From Priapulus caudatus (taxonomy: Eukaryota; Priapulida; Priapulimorpha; Priapulimorphida; Priapulidae), in NCBI RefSeq assembly GCF_000485595.1, contig NW_014578644.1, positions 1 through 33,022 on the forward strand: a stretch of DNA of 33,022 bases, written 5' to 3'. The position numbers and the translations under genes are program-made. How positions within the stretch are numbered: position 1 is the stretch's first letter; the number at the start of each line of letters is the position of its first letter. This document shows positions 19,367-30,345 of this stretch, piece after piece. A model generated the notes under the pieces. The model was not told the DNA's origin. It worked only from the letters and a program-made list of their open reading frames with translations, and did no database searches.

Positions 19367-19700
19367 TGTGCATTAGTGTTAGGGTATTAACTGCATTGAT
19401 TGTGTATTAGTGTTAGGGTATTAACTGTATTAATTGTGCATTCGTGTTAGGGTATTAACTGTGTTGATTGTGCATTAGTGTTAGGGTATTAACTGTATTG
19501 ATTGTGCATTAGTGTTAGGGTATTAACTTTATTGATTGTGCGTTCGTGTTAGGGTATTAACACTGCATTAGTGTTAGGGTATTAACTGTATTGATTGTGC
19601 ATTAGTGTTAGGGTATTAACTGTGTATTAGTGTTAGGGTATTAACTGTGTATTAGTGTTAGGGTATTAACACTGCATTAGTGTTAGGGTATTAATTGCAT
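19367..19700. repeat. 34-bp minisatellite carrying GTTAGGG
   Basis: About eleven copies of a unit with core ATTAGTGTTAGGGTATTAAC followed by TGTATTGATTGTGC. Some units are shortened by loss of the second part. Each unit contains one telomere-like GTTAGGG. Confidence 0.9.
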
Positions 19701-19737
19701 TGATTGCATGATTAATTAACGGCGTGATTAGCGTGTG

Positions 19738-19785
19738 ACGTGCTCGTGCGTGCGTGTGTGCGTGCGTGTGTGTATGTGCGTGCGT

Positions 19786-19829
<44 letters not shown>

Positions 19830-19866
19830 GTGCGTGCGTGTGTGTATGTGCGTGCGTGTCTGCGTT
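19738..19866. repeat. TG / GTGC microsatellite
   Basis: A (TG)n core at about 19790-19824 with GTGCGTGC flanks. The GTGTGTATGTGCGTGCGTG block occurs on both sides of the core. Frames through it are repeat translations. Confidence 0.9.
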
Positions 19867-21164
19867 CGTGTGCATGTCTTCTGTTCCCGCGTTGCATCCC
19901 AGCATCCCAGCTAACTAAAGAGTGCTGGAGAATCCTCTGTCTGTCTGTCTGTTTGTTTGTTTGTGCGATAGCAGTGGATGTTGAACAACCCCTGTGCTAT
20001 GGTCAATGATCGACTCTGTCGCTCGCTTTCTAACGAACCAAACCACTCAGACTGACACAATGCAACAACAACCGTTAGCTTGGCTTAGCATGAATGGCTG
20101 CTGCAAAGTGTGGCTACGGTGTCGGTGGCGGCACGTAGCCGCCGCCGGCCGTACTAATAATCTACGGCAAAACTGTGGGATTGTGCGCACCGTCTCGCTT
20201 CGAAAGTTCTCTGCTGATCTTGTTCGTCATCGCATGCGTCGCTGCCGCCCGGTGGCGCCACCGTACGGTTAGCGTGTACATAACCAAGCACGCTGGTTTT
20301 GCGCTAGTTTTACCCTGGGTACGCCCGCGCTCGTGTAAGCACTGGATGTCACGCAAATACCCGACGCAACTCTAGGTACGCCTCGGCAACGGAGGGAGAC
20401 GCATGTTTTGAATTGTTGTTTTTTTGTTGCGAAAAGCGCGACAATTAGTCGCCTGGTTATCTGATAGGTAGAGGTCAGCACTGGTTCGAACGACTCGTGA
20501 ACCATGGCACGATAATAGTGGATTTTTGACCCTTCATGTATTAATCACTTCATTGATCGGAGATCGATCGATTTATCGATACGCAAGATTGATATGGTTG
20601 TACCGCACTGAATATTTGGTAAAATGAGATTCGCTCGCTGTTTGCGCGGAGGTCTGACCTTTGTTCAAGGTCATGCAGAGGTGAGGGAGTCCGTACGCAG
20701 CAGCGGTGAGCTGACGCTGTATATATCTAGCATGTGATGGTTACGTGTGTGTGGTCGCTAACCCTTATCATAGCAGACGAGTTCGGCCAGCGCAGGAGCA
20801 ACTACTAACACCCCCCACCAGTCGTCGCTGTCATCGCTGTGTATGACGCCGACACACGGACTACCATTAACAATAATTAACTAATTAACAATAACTGCTG
20901 ATTAACTAATTACTGCCTGATGATGTAAATTATTAACACAGCCTGGCAGCGGTTGAAACAAGTGTTTTGCCGCAATGTACCGTGTCACAATCAGAGCAAT
21001 AATGTCTTAGTTAGACTGTTCCGGTCTAATGTACTATAGTCACTATTCTAATGTCTTCTAGTCACGTACATCTATCTACGCAACTGTGGCTAGGAATGAG
21101 GTTGAGAAAGCTAGCTATCCCGTGAAATCCCGATAACCGCGTGAAATCACGTATGGGTGACGTA

Positions 21165-21236
21165 TAGCTCTAGAACTATAGCCCTTCGCTCTGTCACAGG
21201 CCTGTCGCAGAGCGAAGGTCTATAGTTCTAGAGCTA
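21165..21236. repeat. 29-bp inverted repeat (hairpin), dispersed motif
   Basis: The left arm 21165-21193 (TAGCTCTAGAACTATAG...) is complementary to the right arm 21208-21236 with one mismatch. The spacer is 14 bases. The exact complement of the left arm recurs at 24149-24177, so this is a dispersed sequence rather than a chance palindrome. Confidence 0.85.
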
Positions 21237-21614
21237 GCGTGACGCGTGGAGGGGGAAGGAAAGAGACAGGTAATGTGACTAGAGGTTAAATTCTGGTACA
21301 TTGCCGCTCAATGATTTGTTGAAACCGCTGTCAGGCGTCGACGCTGGCAGGCAGGCATGAGACTTGACAGGAGAGAGTTGTGTTCGATGCCCGTATAGCT
21401 GCACGTATATAGCAGGTGTCACAGATACGGTGGCAAGCCCCCCCCTCTCTACATCATTGATGAGCATGATCGATACCTAAATCATCGATGACGCATGATG
21501 AAATGTTTGTGTGACACGCCGTAACGTGACCACGTTGTCGTTTGGCATTGTTGTTGTTTACACTTTCTGCTTCACAATGCTGCTTCTGTTATACATGACG
21601 TCATAACAAGAGTA

Positions 21615-21637
21615 GATAATAACAAATTGTTATTATC
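21615..21637. repeat. perfect short palindrome
   Basis: GATAATAACAA, one base, then its exact complement. Eleven-base arms with a 1-base centre. Confidence 0.75.
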
Positions 21638-21735
21638 GACTTTTGGTCATAAGGATAGAGCGCCAACTTAGCCCGCGTGTGTTCGCCAGTGCGTCATCTG
21701 TACATTCATTGTTTATTTTCTTTTGCATCGTACAG

Positions 21736-21861
21736 TAGATGGCGCCAGTGTGAGAGATAGCAACCAGCAGTCAAGCCCCACACCTTTAGGAGGGAGAGCC
21801 TCCCCGAACGCACCCATCCCCGGGTTCAGATCCGTGAAGTTCGCACCAGAGCATAATAAAG
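21736..21861 (+). CDS. exon E of giant scaffold-like gene (42 residues, phase 1-1)
   Basis: A 126-base internal exon: acceptor GCATCGTACAG|TA, donor AATAAAG|GTACTT. Joined to the leftover g of exon D it starts VDGASVRDSNQQ, continues SSPTPLGGRASPNAPIPG and ends FRSVKFAPEHNK, with one base left for the next exon, not found here. The RSVKF stretch fits the loose RVxF phosphatase-1 docking pattern, like KRVTF in exon D. The exact phase match to exon D is the main support. The next exon may lie in the N gap, which begins 68 bases downstream, or beyond the window. Confidence 0.7.
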
Positions 21862-21929
21862 GTACTTATTGTAATTATAATATCAGGAGTGAATAATAAT
21901 AGATTTCTCTTATCTTCTCTAAGATTTCT

Positions 21930-22628
21930 NNNNNNNNNNNNNNNNNNNNNNNNNNNNNNNNNNNNNNNNNNNNNNNNNNNNNNNNNNNNNNNNNNNNNNN
22001 NNNNNNNNNNNNNNNNNNNNNNNNNNNNNNNNNNNNNNNNNNNNNNNNNNNNNNNNNNNNNNNNNNNNNNNNNNNNNNNNNNNNNNNNNNNNNNNNNNNN
22101 NNNNNNNNNNNNNNNNNNNNNNNNNNNNNNNNNNNNNNNNNNNNNNNNNNNNNNNNNNNNNNNNNNNNNNNNNNNNNNNNNNNNNNNNNNNNNNNNNNNN
22201 NNNNNNNNNNNNNNNNNNNNNNNNNNNNNNNNNNNNNNNNNNNNNNNNNNNNNNNNNNNNNNNNNNNNNNNNNNNNNNNNNNNNNNNNNNNNNNNNNNNN
22301 NNNNNNNNNNNNNNNNNNNNNNNNNNNNNNNNNNNNNNNNNNNNNNNNNNNNNNNNNNNNNNNNNNNNNNNNNNNNNNNNNNNNNNNNNNNNNNNNNNNN
22401 NNNNNNNNNNNNNNNNNNNNNNNNNNNNNNNNNNNNNNNNNNNNNNNNNNNNNNNNNNNNNNNNNNNNNNNNNNNNNNNNNNNNNNNNNNNNNNNNNNNN
22501 NNNNNNNNNNNNNNNNNNNNNNNNNNNNNNNNNNNNNNNNNNNNNNNNNNNNNNNNNNNNNNNNNNNNNNNNNNNNNNNNNNNNNNNNNNNNNNNNNNNN
22601 NNNNNNNNNNNNNNNNNNNNNNNNNNNN
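21930..22628. other. assembly gap (699 N)
   Basis: A run of N of unknown true length. The right edge is an AG microsatellite (22629-22702). Frames reported across it are meaningless. It could hide an exon of the giant gene. Confidence 0.99.
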
Positions 22629-22695
<67 letters not shown>

Positions 22696-22702
22696 GAGAG
22701 AG
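22629..22702. repeat. (AG)n microsatellite beside the gap
   Basis: A long AG run with one GGG interruption directly follows the N gap and probably caused the contig break. Confidence 0.95.
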
Positions 22703-22756
22703 GAATGAGAAGGGGAGAGAGAAGGAACCCAGTGGGCAAAAAATATCAGTGGAACA

Positions 22757-23215
22757 TCAACCGTTGACGTCAACTGACCATCAACTCAGGGTCGAAAATG
22801 ACATCAACCGTTGATGTCATATTGACATCACACATTGACGTTGTATTGACATCACACATTGATGTTGTATTGACATCACACATTGACGTTGTATTGACAT
22901 CACACATTGACGTTGTATTGACATCACACATTGACGTTGCATTGACATCACACATTGATGTTGTATTGACATCACACATTGACGTTGTATTGACATCACA
23001 CATTGACGTTGCATTGACATCACACATTGATGTCATATTGACATCACACATTGACGTTGTATTGACATCACACATTGATGTTGTATTGACATCACACATT
23101 GACGTTGTATTGACATTAGACATTGACGTTGTATTGACATCAGACATTGACGTTGTATTAACATTAGACATTGACGTTGTATTGACATCAACCATTGACG
23201 TTCTAATGGGATTAA
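22757..23215. repeat. 24-bp minisatellite (TTGACATCACACATTGACG type)
   Basis: About 17-18 copies of a 24-bp unit, TTGACATCACACATTGACG followed by TTGTA. The unit is made of two related 12-mers, each with TTGAC/GATGT cores, and is partly self-complementary. Because 24 is a multiple of three, long frames open on both strands (HIDVVLTS on +, Thr-Ser-Met-Cys-Asp-Val-Asn-Thr and Met-Ser-Ile-Gln-Arg-Gln-Cys-Val on -). These are not genes. Confidence 0.92.
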
Positions 23216-23375
23216 TCCATTGATTTTCATTTGAATTAATATTTAAAGGCATGGCTAAACAAACACAAATTTAAAATTCTACAATGTCTTTATTTTCCAA
23301 TCTATACAATGAATGGGTGGATGTACAGAACACCAAATCAAAGAAGCGATGCAACGTATTTTTACAATACAAAGT

Positions 23376-23448
23376 GAAAAAAGGGGGGAAGTGGAAGAAA
23401 CTATAATTATTCAATAATGATTAGTTTCTTCCACGTCCCCCTTTTTTC
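23376..23448. repeat. strong hairpin inside the 1.27 kb element
   Basis: The left arm 23376-23403 (GAAAAAAGGGGGG..., ending GGAAGAAACTA) pairs with the right arm 23422-23448 (TAGTTTCTTCC..., ending CCCCCTTTTTTC) with one or two mismatches. The loop is an AT-rich 18-mer. Confidence 0.85.
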
Positions 23449-23995
23449 GACAAAAACCCCCGGTTTCATGACAAATACTATATAACAACAATAGTAGACA
23501 TATTCACTTACCTTCTAAGTTTTTGTATGTTTTTTTAAATACTGTGTATATTCGATGGATTAGCTGGACTTGTAATTATGCCTGTCTGATTTCTTGATTC
23601 TTTGATTTCTGCTGTCGAGACCTTGTACCCATAATGCTTTGCGCGTTTGCTACACGATGAACACATGACGTAAGCATAGCTATTTATTATGTATTTATTT
23701 AAGATAACAATGAACATAATGAACATAATTAACATGATTGAAGACAACAAATTAATTCAAAGTTAATTTTAACTAAAAACAAAAAGTGGTCAATATTTGA
23801 TTTCTTGTCGATGTCGAGGTGACATTTCTCTCAAATGTCTCTGCAACATTTGTAGATTGATGTCACACGGACGTCCAAACGTCTCTGCAACATTTGTTGA
23901 TAGATGTCACACGGACGTCAAAATCACATCAATCGACATTATGTTCTAAAAATGACCAATATACGATGTCGACTCGAGGTGCTGTTGCCCACTGG

Positions 23996-24567
23996 AAAGG
24001 AATGGCGTGGGAAAAAGAAAGAGTGAGAGAGAGAGAAAGGTAGAGAAGGGGAAGAATGAGAAACTGAGAAATACCGAGGTGTGTAAAATGAACGAGGAAG
24101 CGAAGGCAACGAGTAAGAGGCTGGGGTAGCCTCAGACACAGGCAGTGGCAGAGCGAAGGGCTATAGTTCTAGAGCTACCTCAGACATTACTGTCTCAGCT
24201 GATCTCGCTGACTCAGATGAGCACAGCCGGGCACACGTTGTCATCTAGCTAAGGGCAATGCGTTCATTCGCGTGCACGGTGTTTCATTAGCCTGGGCACA
24301 TGGCCAGCCCGCGCGCCGCTGCCGCGGCCAGTGCTGCCGCCGCCGGCACATGCCGCCGGTTCAAAAGCCGGGCAAGCCGGCTAATTGCCGGCATCAACAA
24401 GTGGGCGGACTGCCATATAATAATCAGAAGTCTGATCATATTCATAGACTCGCTGATCATAATTACGTGGATGTAAACACGATGATGACGTCAGAGCAAT
24501 GTTTGTCGCGTAACAGCTGGTGGCTGCCTCTAAACTAGAGATAATTGCTGGTACGTGAAGTCATATT
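23996..24567. other. spacer between two mobile elements
   Basis: Contains a GA-rich stretch (24010-24065), the dispersed 29-bp motif at 24149-24177, and a GC-rich piece with GCCGCCGGC repeats (24300-24390). An 88-codon frame at 24272-24538 has no recognisable features. Confidence 0.5.
24149..24177 (+). repeat. third copy of the dispersed 29-bp motif
   Basis: CAGAGCGAAGGGCTATAG... ending GAGCTA, identical over 29 bases to the complement of 21165-21193 and one mismatch from 21208-21236. Confidence 0.85.
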
Positions 24568-25341
24568 AGTCAGGAGGTCTTATGCACATTATTACCTGCA
24601 ATTATGAAGACATTTTTGTATCAATCGGGTTGCATGATGTTCTCAACTAAGAATTTTTTTGAGGAGGCCCAAAATTTGAACGCCAGCGGAACACGCCCAG
24701 CCCCCCCAGCCCCTGCCCCCATGGGCGCCGGAAGGGACCCGACAACTGTTATTTGCCATATCTTGCCTTCTTTGGTCGATTGAGCAATGTAGAGTCGATT
24801 CTAGGGTTTTTAAAACATCAAGTGAAATCGATTGGGCATGGTTTGGAAACCAAGAATGTCGTTCATAGACGGCAGCGTGATACTCGTTCCCTTCGGGTTC
24901 ACCTCCGCGGGCGCCGAAAAATAGGAGGTTTTCACATAAATCTCGTATTTTCCAAAAAGTTAGAGGTCAATTTGGGCTTTGAAAGAGTCAAAGGATTTAT
25001 TAGACTACACATGATACACTTTCAGACTCCTGGAAATTCGTTTCACACTGGTAGTGAGTACACGTAGGTGCAAAAATCTGACAGACTGACAGTACCGCAA
25101 TCGTCCATCCAGTCACTTGTCAATACACATTCTACACTGACTGCATATCATCCTGTACATGCTTCCATTAGAGATTTATGCACCATTCCGCGGTGCAAGC
25201 TGCAGAAAGAAAGGCAGCCATGCGCATTGTTCTTAAGCCGCATTTGCATGACAGGCACCTCCTGAGTCACGATCTCGGAGGTTTGGTCTTGCTGGGGGCG
25301 TCCGTTGTACCATTGAATGTGGAGTTGTTCTGATAGAGATG

Positions 25342-25395
25342 TTTTTTTTTTTTTTTTTTTTTCCATCTAGTTTTTTTTTTTTTTTTTTTTTTTTT
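25342..25395. repeat. double poly-T expansion in the left arm
   Basis: Two T runs of 21 and 25 bases separated by CCATCTAG. The equivalent place in the right arm has only GAGTTTCCATCC, so this is a later expansion with local duplication of TTCCATC. On the other strand it makes the poly-lysine frames. Confidence 0.85.
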
Positions 25396-26489
25396 GTTCC
25401 ATCCACGACATGCTCAAGAGGCAGGGCTGGGGATCTGAGGGTGTTACCCCACACCCATACCTGCTGATAGCGCATGGGCGACGTACGCGCCAGTAAGCTG
25501 AGGAATCAATAAAGTTGGGAGGTCCCTTAACTGCATCAGAACCTGAGGCCTGAGAACATTGAGAACCGCAGCTTACAGTTGAGACTATTGGTACACAGCC
25601 ACCGTCTTTGAGTAACATACAGCAGCAAATCCACAAGTATCTTTTCTGTGCTTGCGGAATGACTTGTTCCTGGCGTGGGCACCAGTCCTAGTTGTTTAAA
25701 TACCTCCCTTCATTGGTCAGTTCATCCGCTCGTCGAGCACTTATTCCAGTTGAGAAAAACCACGATCTTTTTGGTCAGGCTTGTAGAAAAAGCAGGTGAG
25801 AATCGGCACAGTGAAGCAGTGGAAGAATGGCGAAGGCTAAGCAGACGTCCTCCGGCCTAGTGACTCATACAAACTTCGACATGTTGTTCTTGTACCTGTT
25901 CGTTCGCACGAGATTATATTCAACCACGAAGCTTGCATAAGTCAGGGTTCGATCGTTTAAGGAACCTGGGGACATAAAGCGCGAGGAGAATGACAATGAA
26001 CGTCCAAATCCAACTGTCCAGTAAGCAATCGGGCGATTAAACCACAATCCAACATGTCAATTATATTGGCACAGGCATGCCTGTTGTCCGCCTCTCTTAG
26101 TGTTTGCGATCTTGGCATGGTATGATAGTCTTTCATGAGCTCAGCATTTCGTTGAAACATTGTCAGACGGCATTAGTGAGCACAGAAATCTTTTCCAGAC
26201 CAGGAGATGGGTTTACACAACACACGCTTTCCGGCAATTAATGCATTAAGTCTGGTGCTAATTCTGATCATCTGTGAGAAAAGATTTGACAATATCCTTC
26301 AGGGTGCAGTGCATCACCCAGTAAAGTTAATTTGCTGTTTTTGAACATTTGGACTATCCTTTCCGAGCGGTGGGGCTCTTGATGCGTTAACGGGTTTATA
26401 CTGGTCTGCATACACATAATCCGATTCGAGACGCGCCCGGCGTGTGGGCAGTGTTCCTCAATGCTCTGGCAGAGACCTGAGACAAATCA

Positions 26490-26750
26490 TTAAAAGTTGA
26501 CGCGCCTCTGATAGATCGCAGCCTGTAGCTCAGATGACAACTGAAAGATCAACCAACGGAGAACTTTGACATTTGTTGGACTTGGTGTAAACCGCTGTTT
26601 TCTGGTGATTGTCAGCGCAAAATCTGTGACTTTGAACTGTGATAAGGGTTCCATCCTTATTTGATGACAGCACTCAGGGTTAATTCGGTTATCTTCCCCT
26701 CGAAGAAAGTTTCTTTGTCTCCCTGATTCACGTTCTTGCCAAGCATTCTC
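26490..26750 (-). pseudogene. decayed open frame in the 3.6 kb element, fragment 2
   Basis: The minus strand is open for 86 codons with no suitable start, including ...FKVTDFALTITRKQRF and KVLRWLIFQLSSELQAA. Composition is protein-like, not a repeat translation. It lies downstream of fragment 1 on the same strand, inside the arms, as expected for a broken element protein. No catalytic motif or family was recognised. Confidence 0.4.
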
Positions 26751-26870
26751 TCAATTTTGTTGAAACAGTTGCTGGTGAACTTGATTGCGAGGGTTCTGCA
26801 ATCCGACATCATCGGCACTGCTATGGGAGGCTTCAGTCATGTTTCTTTTTACCTTTCGATTTGATACATC

Positions 26871-27179
26871 TCAGCTTCCCATAGACGAATCTAAGTGGCG
26901 ACGAAAGCTCGTCATACTGTTGCACAATCCATATTGTGAACACCGCTTCCTGCGATCATCGGACAATGACCTCTGAAGAATATAAGAGGAATTCAGGTCT
27001 TCTAACCAATCTGAGGTAAATGATTGATTAAGAATTTCTGTAAACTTTTGACAGTCTGTATTATAAATCTTGGGATACAAGGAAGGGCTGATTCTCCTTG
27101 TGAACCTTTGAGCTATGATGTAGGCCCCTCTATTGCAGACAAATATTGGTGAATTTCTCTGGGCAGGCAGAGTTAAAGC
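26871..27179 (-). pseudogene. decayed open frame in the 3.6 kb element, fragment 1
   Basis: The minus strand is open for 102 codons, including FVCNRGAYIIAQRFTRRISP and, further on, DWLEDLNSSYILQRSLSDD, ending at a TGA. No ATG starts it. It looks like a remnant of a coding sequence; the complementary + frame at 26785-26976 is its shadow. Family unknown. Confidence 0.4.
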
Positions 27180-28187
27180 TTACAAAGATATTTCTTTGTC
27201 CTCGCGATTTACGAGATCAAGTAACCCAGACGTTGATTTGATTTTCTTGTTGTTGTGTTCTTGTGCCTTGGTCCACCGGGGTATCTTAGAGAATGCATTG
27301 CCTTAGGCATTTTATGGGTAACATCCTCAACTTCAGATCCCCACAGCGCCGCCCTCGTTGGCGATGGTGGATGGAAACTCTATCAAGAACCAAACATCCA
27401 CATTGAAGATGGACCCACGGAAGCGAGCAAGACCAAACCTCGAGATGCGTCGGACTAGGCATTTGTTGCTTGCCGAACACTCAAAGTGCCAGTCCATGCA
27501 AATGCGCTAAGAAACAATGTACATTGTCTATTCTTTGCTGCAGCATGCCCAAGAAAGTGCCAAAAAATCTCTAATTGAAACATATAGCAGAATGATATGG
27601 CAGTCAGTGTGGGCTGGTTGTGATGTAATCAAGTGACGAGGTCGATTGCAGACTGGTCAGATCTGTCAGATTTTGACTACGTGTACACTACCAGTGAAAA
27701 ACCGAATTTCCAGGGTCTGAAAGTGGTAGGGCATGTGTATCTAATAAATTCTTTGACCGTCAAAAACCCCACAATGACTAACTTTTTGAGAAAATAGCCG
27801 AGATAGTGTGAAAACCAATTTCGGGCCGCGAGGTGAACGCCGAATGAACGATATCAGCGTGACCATATGACCAAATTTAAATTCCAAAACAGCAACGGCC
27901 CAATCGATTCCTTGATGTTTAAAAACCCCCAAAATCGACTCTAACTTGCGCAAATCGTACCAAAGAAGGGTAAAGATATGCAAATAAGCAGTTTCGGGTC
28001 CTTACCGGAGCCGCATAGGCGGAGGGGGGGGGGGCGGTTTCCCGGTCAAATTTTTGTGGGCATCCTGCAAAAAATTCTTAAGTTGAGGGACCAATATGAA
28101 GCGCCAGATTTGACCCCTTAAAATGTCCTTTCATAATTTGGCAGATTTTGGGCTCTGTTTACGTGCATGAAGCCTCCTGAACTATAT

Positions 28188-28910
28188 AGGACGGCAGGAT
28201 GAAGTATACAAGCGAGATACAATGCAGAGATACAACTGAGAGATAAGCAATGAGAGAATACATAGGCAATGAGAGATACGACGTACGATTAGAGATGCAT
28301 GCTGTGAATGTGATATATGGAGGCAGGTGACAGTAATAGCAATAGGGAGGGTGATGCTGAAATAAAGGGGAAAGGCGTGAATCGGTGTGAGTAACCTGGT
28401 AAGGCAGGGTTAAGAGGGCAGGGTAGCTCAGCGGCGCGCGCACAGCCGAAAAACACCCCGCTTCCGCACAGAACACGCAGCACCGCACGCATGCACGCAC
28501 GGCACGCAGCGCACGGGCACCCGCAACGCACTGCTAGCACGCACCGCGACGTATTGTGTGAAATGTGACTATCCGGCATCGTGTTCATTGGGAGCACCCA
28601 GTAATACATCTACCTACGTGTACAGCTGCTAATGTAAACCACCTGGGGGCACGCTGTTACACATTATTACCAGAGGCAGCCCATCCAGGTCGATCGTAAT
28701 CTGCCAATTCTTGGTATAATATACGCTGCCAGGTGTGCGTGCATGCGTGACGTGGCGGGCGTGGCCGTGCGTGCGTGTTGCGTGGCGTTGCGTGCGTAGG
28801 CGTGTGATTATCTTTAAATAGATGATGCGGGTCGCGCGGCAAGAAACTCTAGCGACTAGGCGACGAACTGCAGCATAACTGTAAATAGCAGACGCCACAG
28901 CGTGCCAGCG
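28188..28910. other. spacer with GCAC-rich patches
   Basis: Loose repeats of GAGAGATACGA/ATGAGAGATA (28200-28300), then GCACGCACGGCACGC patches at 28478-28545 and a CGTGCGTG patch at 28735-28805. No supported gene. Confidence 0.5.
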
Positions 28911-28937
28911 GGCGGCGGCGGCGGCGGCGGGCGGCGC
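28911..28937. repeat. (GGC)n run
   Basis: A short GGC trinucleotide run. With the following CGCGCGTAGC it gives a GC-rich island of about 60 bases. No transcript start can be shown. Confidence 0.8.
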
Positions 28938-29039
28938 CGGTGCGGCCAGCCTGCACAATGAATGCAGCAGGTAGTATAGTCGCGCGTAGCACAGGTAGGT
29001 GTGACACGCCTATACATCGGGTTTCACGCGGCTACAACC

Positions 29040-29255
29040 GCCGTACGCACGCCACGCACGGGCTAGGCACGCCACACGCAGCACACACAGGCGCGCGCAC
29101 GGACGCAGCACACAACACGCAGGCACGCAGCACAGCAGCCCCCGCCCGCCGCGCGCGCAGCCAGCACGCAACAACGCACACACACACACCGCACACGGCG
29201 CGGCGCACGACACACAGTCACACACACAGGCGGGACACAGCCACAACACAGAAAC

Positions 29256-29288
<33 letters not shown>

Positions 29289-29762
29289 ACGCACAGACGC
29301 ACGCACGGCACGCACGCGACGGCACGCATACACAACCCACGCACGCACGACACCACGACGACACGACACACACACAACACACGCACCGCGCGCATACACA
29401 CACACACATAGCAGTCAGCACACACATGACACGGTGCTCACACAACCAACACACGACGCCAACACACATAGCACACACACCACACACACACACATCGATA
29501 CACACACGCACGCACAGGCACGAGCACACACACACAACAACACAGCGACACACACACACACAACACCACAAGCGTACACAGCACACACAACCAACACACA
29601 CACACACACGACAGCACACACACGACACACACCATACACCACAACACACACACACATACACACACGCACGCACACACACACAAGCACACACACACACACA
29701 CACGACCACACATACACACACCCACACATCCCCACACACACACACACAACACACACACAGCC
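29040..29762. repeat. (CA)n / GCAC-rich low-complexity tract
   Basis: CA dinucleotide repeats are mixed with GCACGCACGAC islands, complementary in character to the (TG)n tract in intron 1. Thr-His frames on + and Cys-Val frames on - are repeat translations. Confidence 0.95.
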
Positions 29763-29874
29763 GAGTAGATGGATTAGAGATGTTGTCACAGGCTTGCCAC
29801 TCGCCTAACAGGTCCTGGTAGGCCAAAAGTCTGCCCCGTCATTCGCGTGGCGCGTGCGCGACGCTCAAGGGAGG

Positions 29875-30345
29875 GAAGGCAGCAAGCAAGGTCGAGTTGT
29901 AGGTAGATAGCGACAGTAGTACAAGTAGCAAGCAATCAAGCAGGCAGCAGCGCAGTCAGGCAGCAGCAGCAGGCAGGCAGCACTACAGTAGTCAGTAGCA
30001 GTATGGCAGTAGCAGGTAAGCATGTCAGTAGCAAGTGTATTACGCAGCAGCAGCAGCAGTAGCAGTATAGTAGTGAGGCAGTAGCAGCAACAGCAGCAGC
30101 AAGCCAGCAGCAGCAGCCAGCAGCAGCAGGCAGGCAGCAACAGTAGCAGATAGCAGTAGCAGGGCTAGTAGGCAGTAGTAAGTAGCAGCAGCAGCAGCAG
30201 CAGCGAGCAAACCAGGCAGCAGCAGCCAGCAGCAGCAGGCAACAGCAAGTTAGGCAGGGCAACAGCAGCAGGCAGACAGCAGCAGCAGCCAGCAGGCGCA
30301 GTAGCAACAGCAACAGCAGCAGGCAGCAGTCAGTACAGAGCGAGC
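29875..30345. repeat. CAG/GCAG/GTAG-rich tract
   Basis: About 470 bases built from CAGCAG, GGCAGGCAG and GTAGCAGTA units, without a fixed long period. Its frames are broken by TAG stops on +, so it is not a polyQ exon. The Leu/Cys-rich minus frames are artefacts. Confidence 0.9.

Larger units (their letters stand above)
17839..21735. other. intron 4
   Basis: Lies between donor CCAG|GTTTGT and acceptor GCATCGTACAG. It carries the foldback element, the 34-bp minisatellite, the TG/GTGC tract and the palindromes listed separately. No further exon with matching phase was found in 19990-21160; that stretch is plain sequence with a CTGT run at 19938-19963. Confidence 0.55.
22729..23995. mobile_element. 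1.27 kb element with CCAGTGGGCAA terminal inverted repeats
   Basis: The left end CCAGTGGGCAA (22729-22739) and right end TTGCCCACTGG (23985-23995) are exact 11-base inverted repeats. The outer flanks GAAGGAAC and AAAGGAAT match at 6 of 8 positions, a possible imperfect 8-bp duplication. Inside are the 24-bp minisatellite, a strong hairpin (23376-23448) and two copies of a repeat of about 50 bp (23832-23925) with CACACGGACGTC. No transposase is encoded, so it is non-autonomous. The right 0.4 kb recurs near 31203. Confidence 0.75.
24568..28187. mobile_element. 3.6 kb decayed element with inverted arms of about 0.88 kb
   Basis: The left arm 24568-25450 and right arm 27313-28187 are diverged inverted copies. 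Shared blocks include tips AGTCAGGAGGTCTTATGCAC / AGTTCAGGAGGCTTCATGCAC, CTAAGAATTTTTT, GAGTCGATT with CATCAAG, and CTCGGAGGTTTGGTCTTGCT (25274) versus its near-copy at 27426-27444. TA lies just outside both tips. The centre (25450-27310) holds minus-strand open fragments. Superfamily not recognised; long terminal inverted repeats suggest a foldback-like or other DNA transposon, old and inactive. Confidence 0.75.

Noticed and set aside
20775-20880. Possible small exon after TCATAGCAG (reads SSASAGATTNTPHQSS)
   Set aside because: Incoming phase does not match exon D and no good donor follows before stops.
22770-23252. Long frames on both strands with 8-residue repeats (HIDVVLTS and others)
   Set aside because: The minisatellite unit is 24 bp, so any stop-free reading stays open. 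Several frames on both strands are equally open and there is no codon bias.
28940-29821. 293-codon + frame starting near a GC-rich island
   Set aside because: Apart from the first 40 residues it is a CA-repeat translation (Thr-His).
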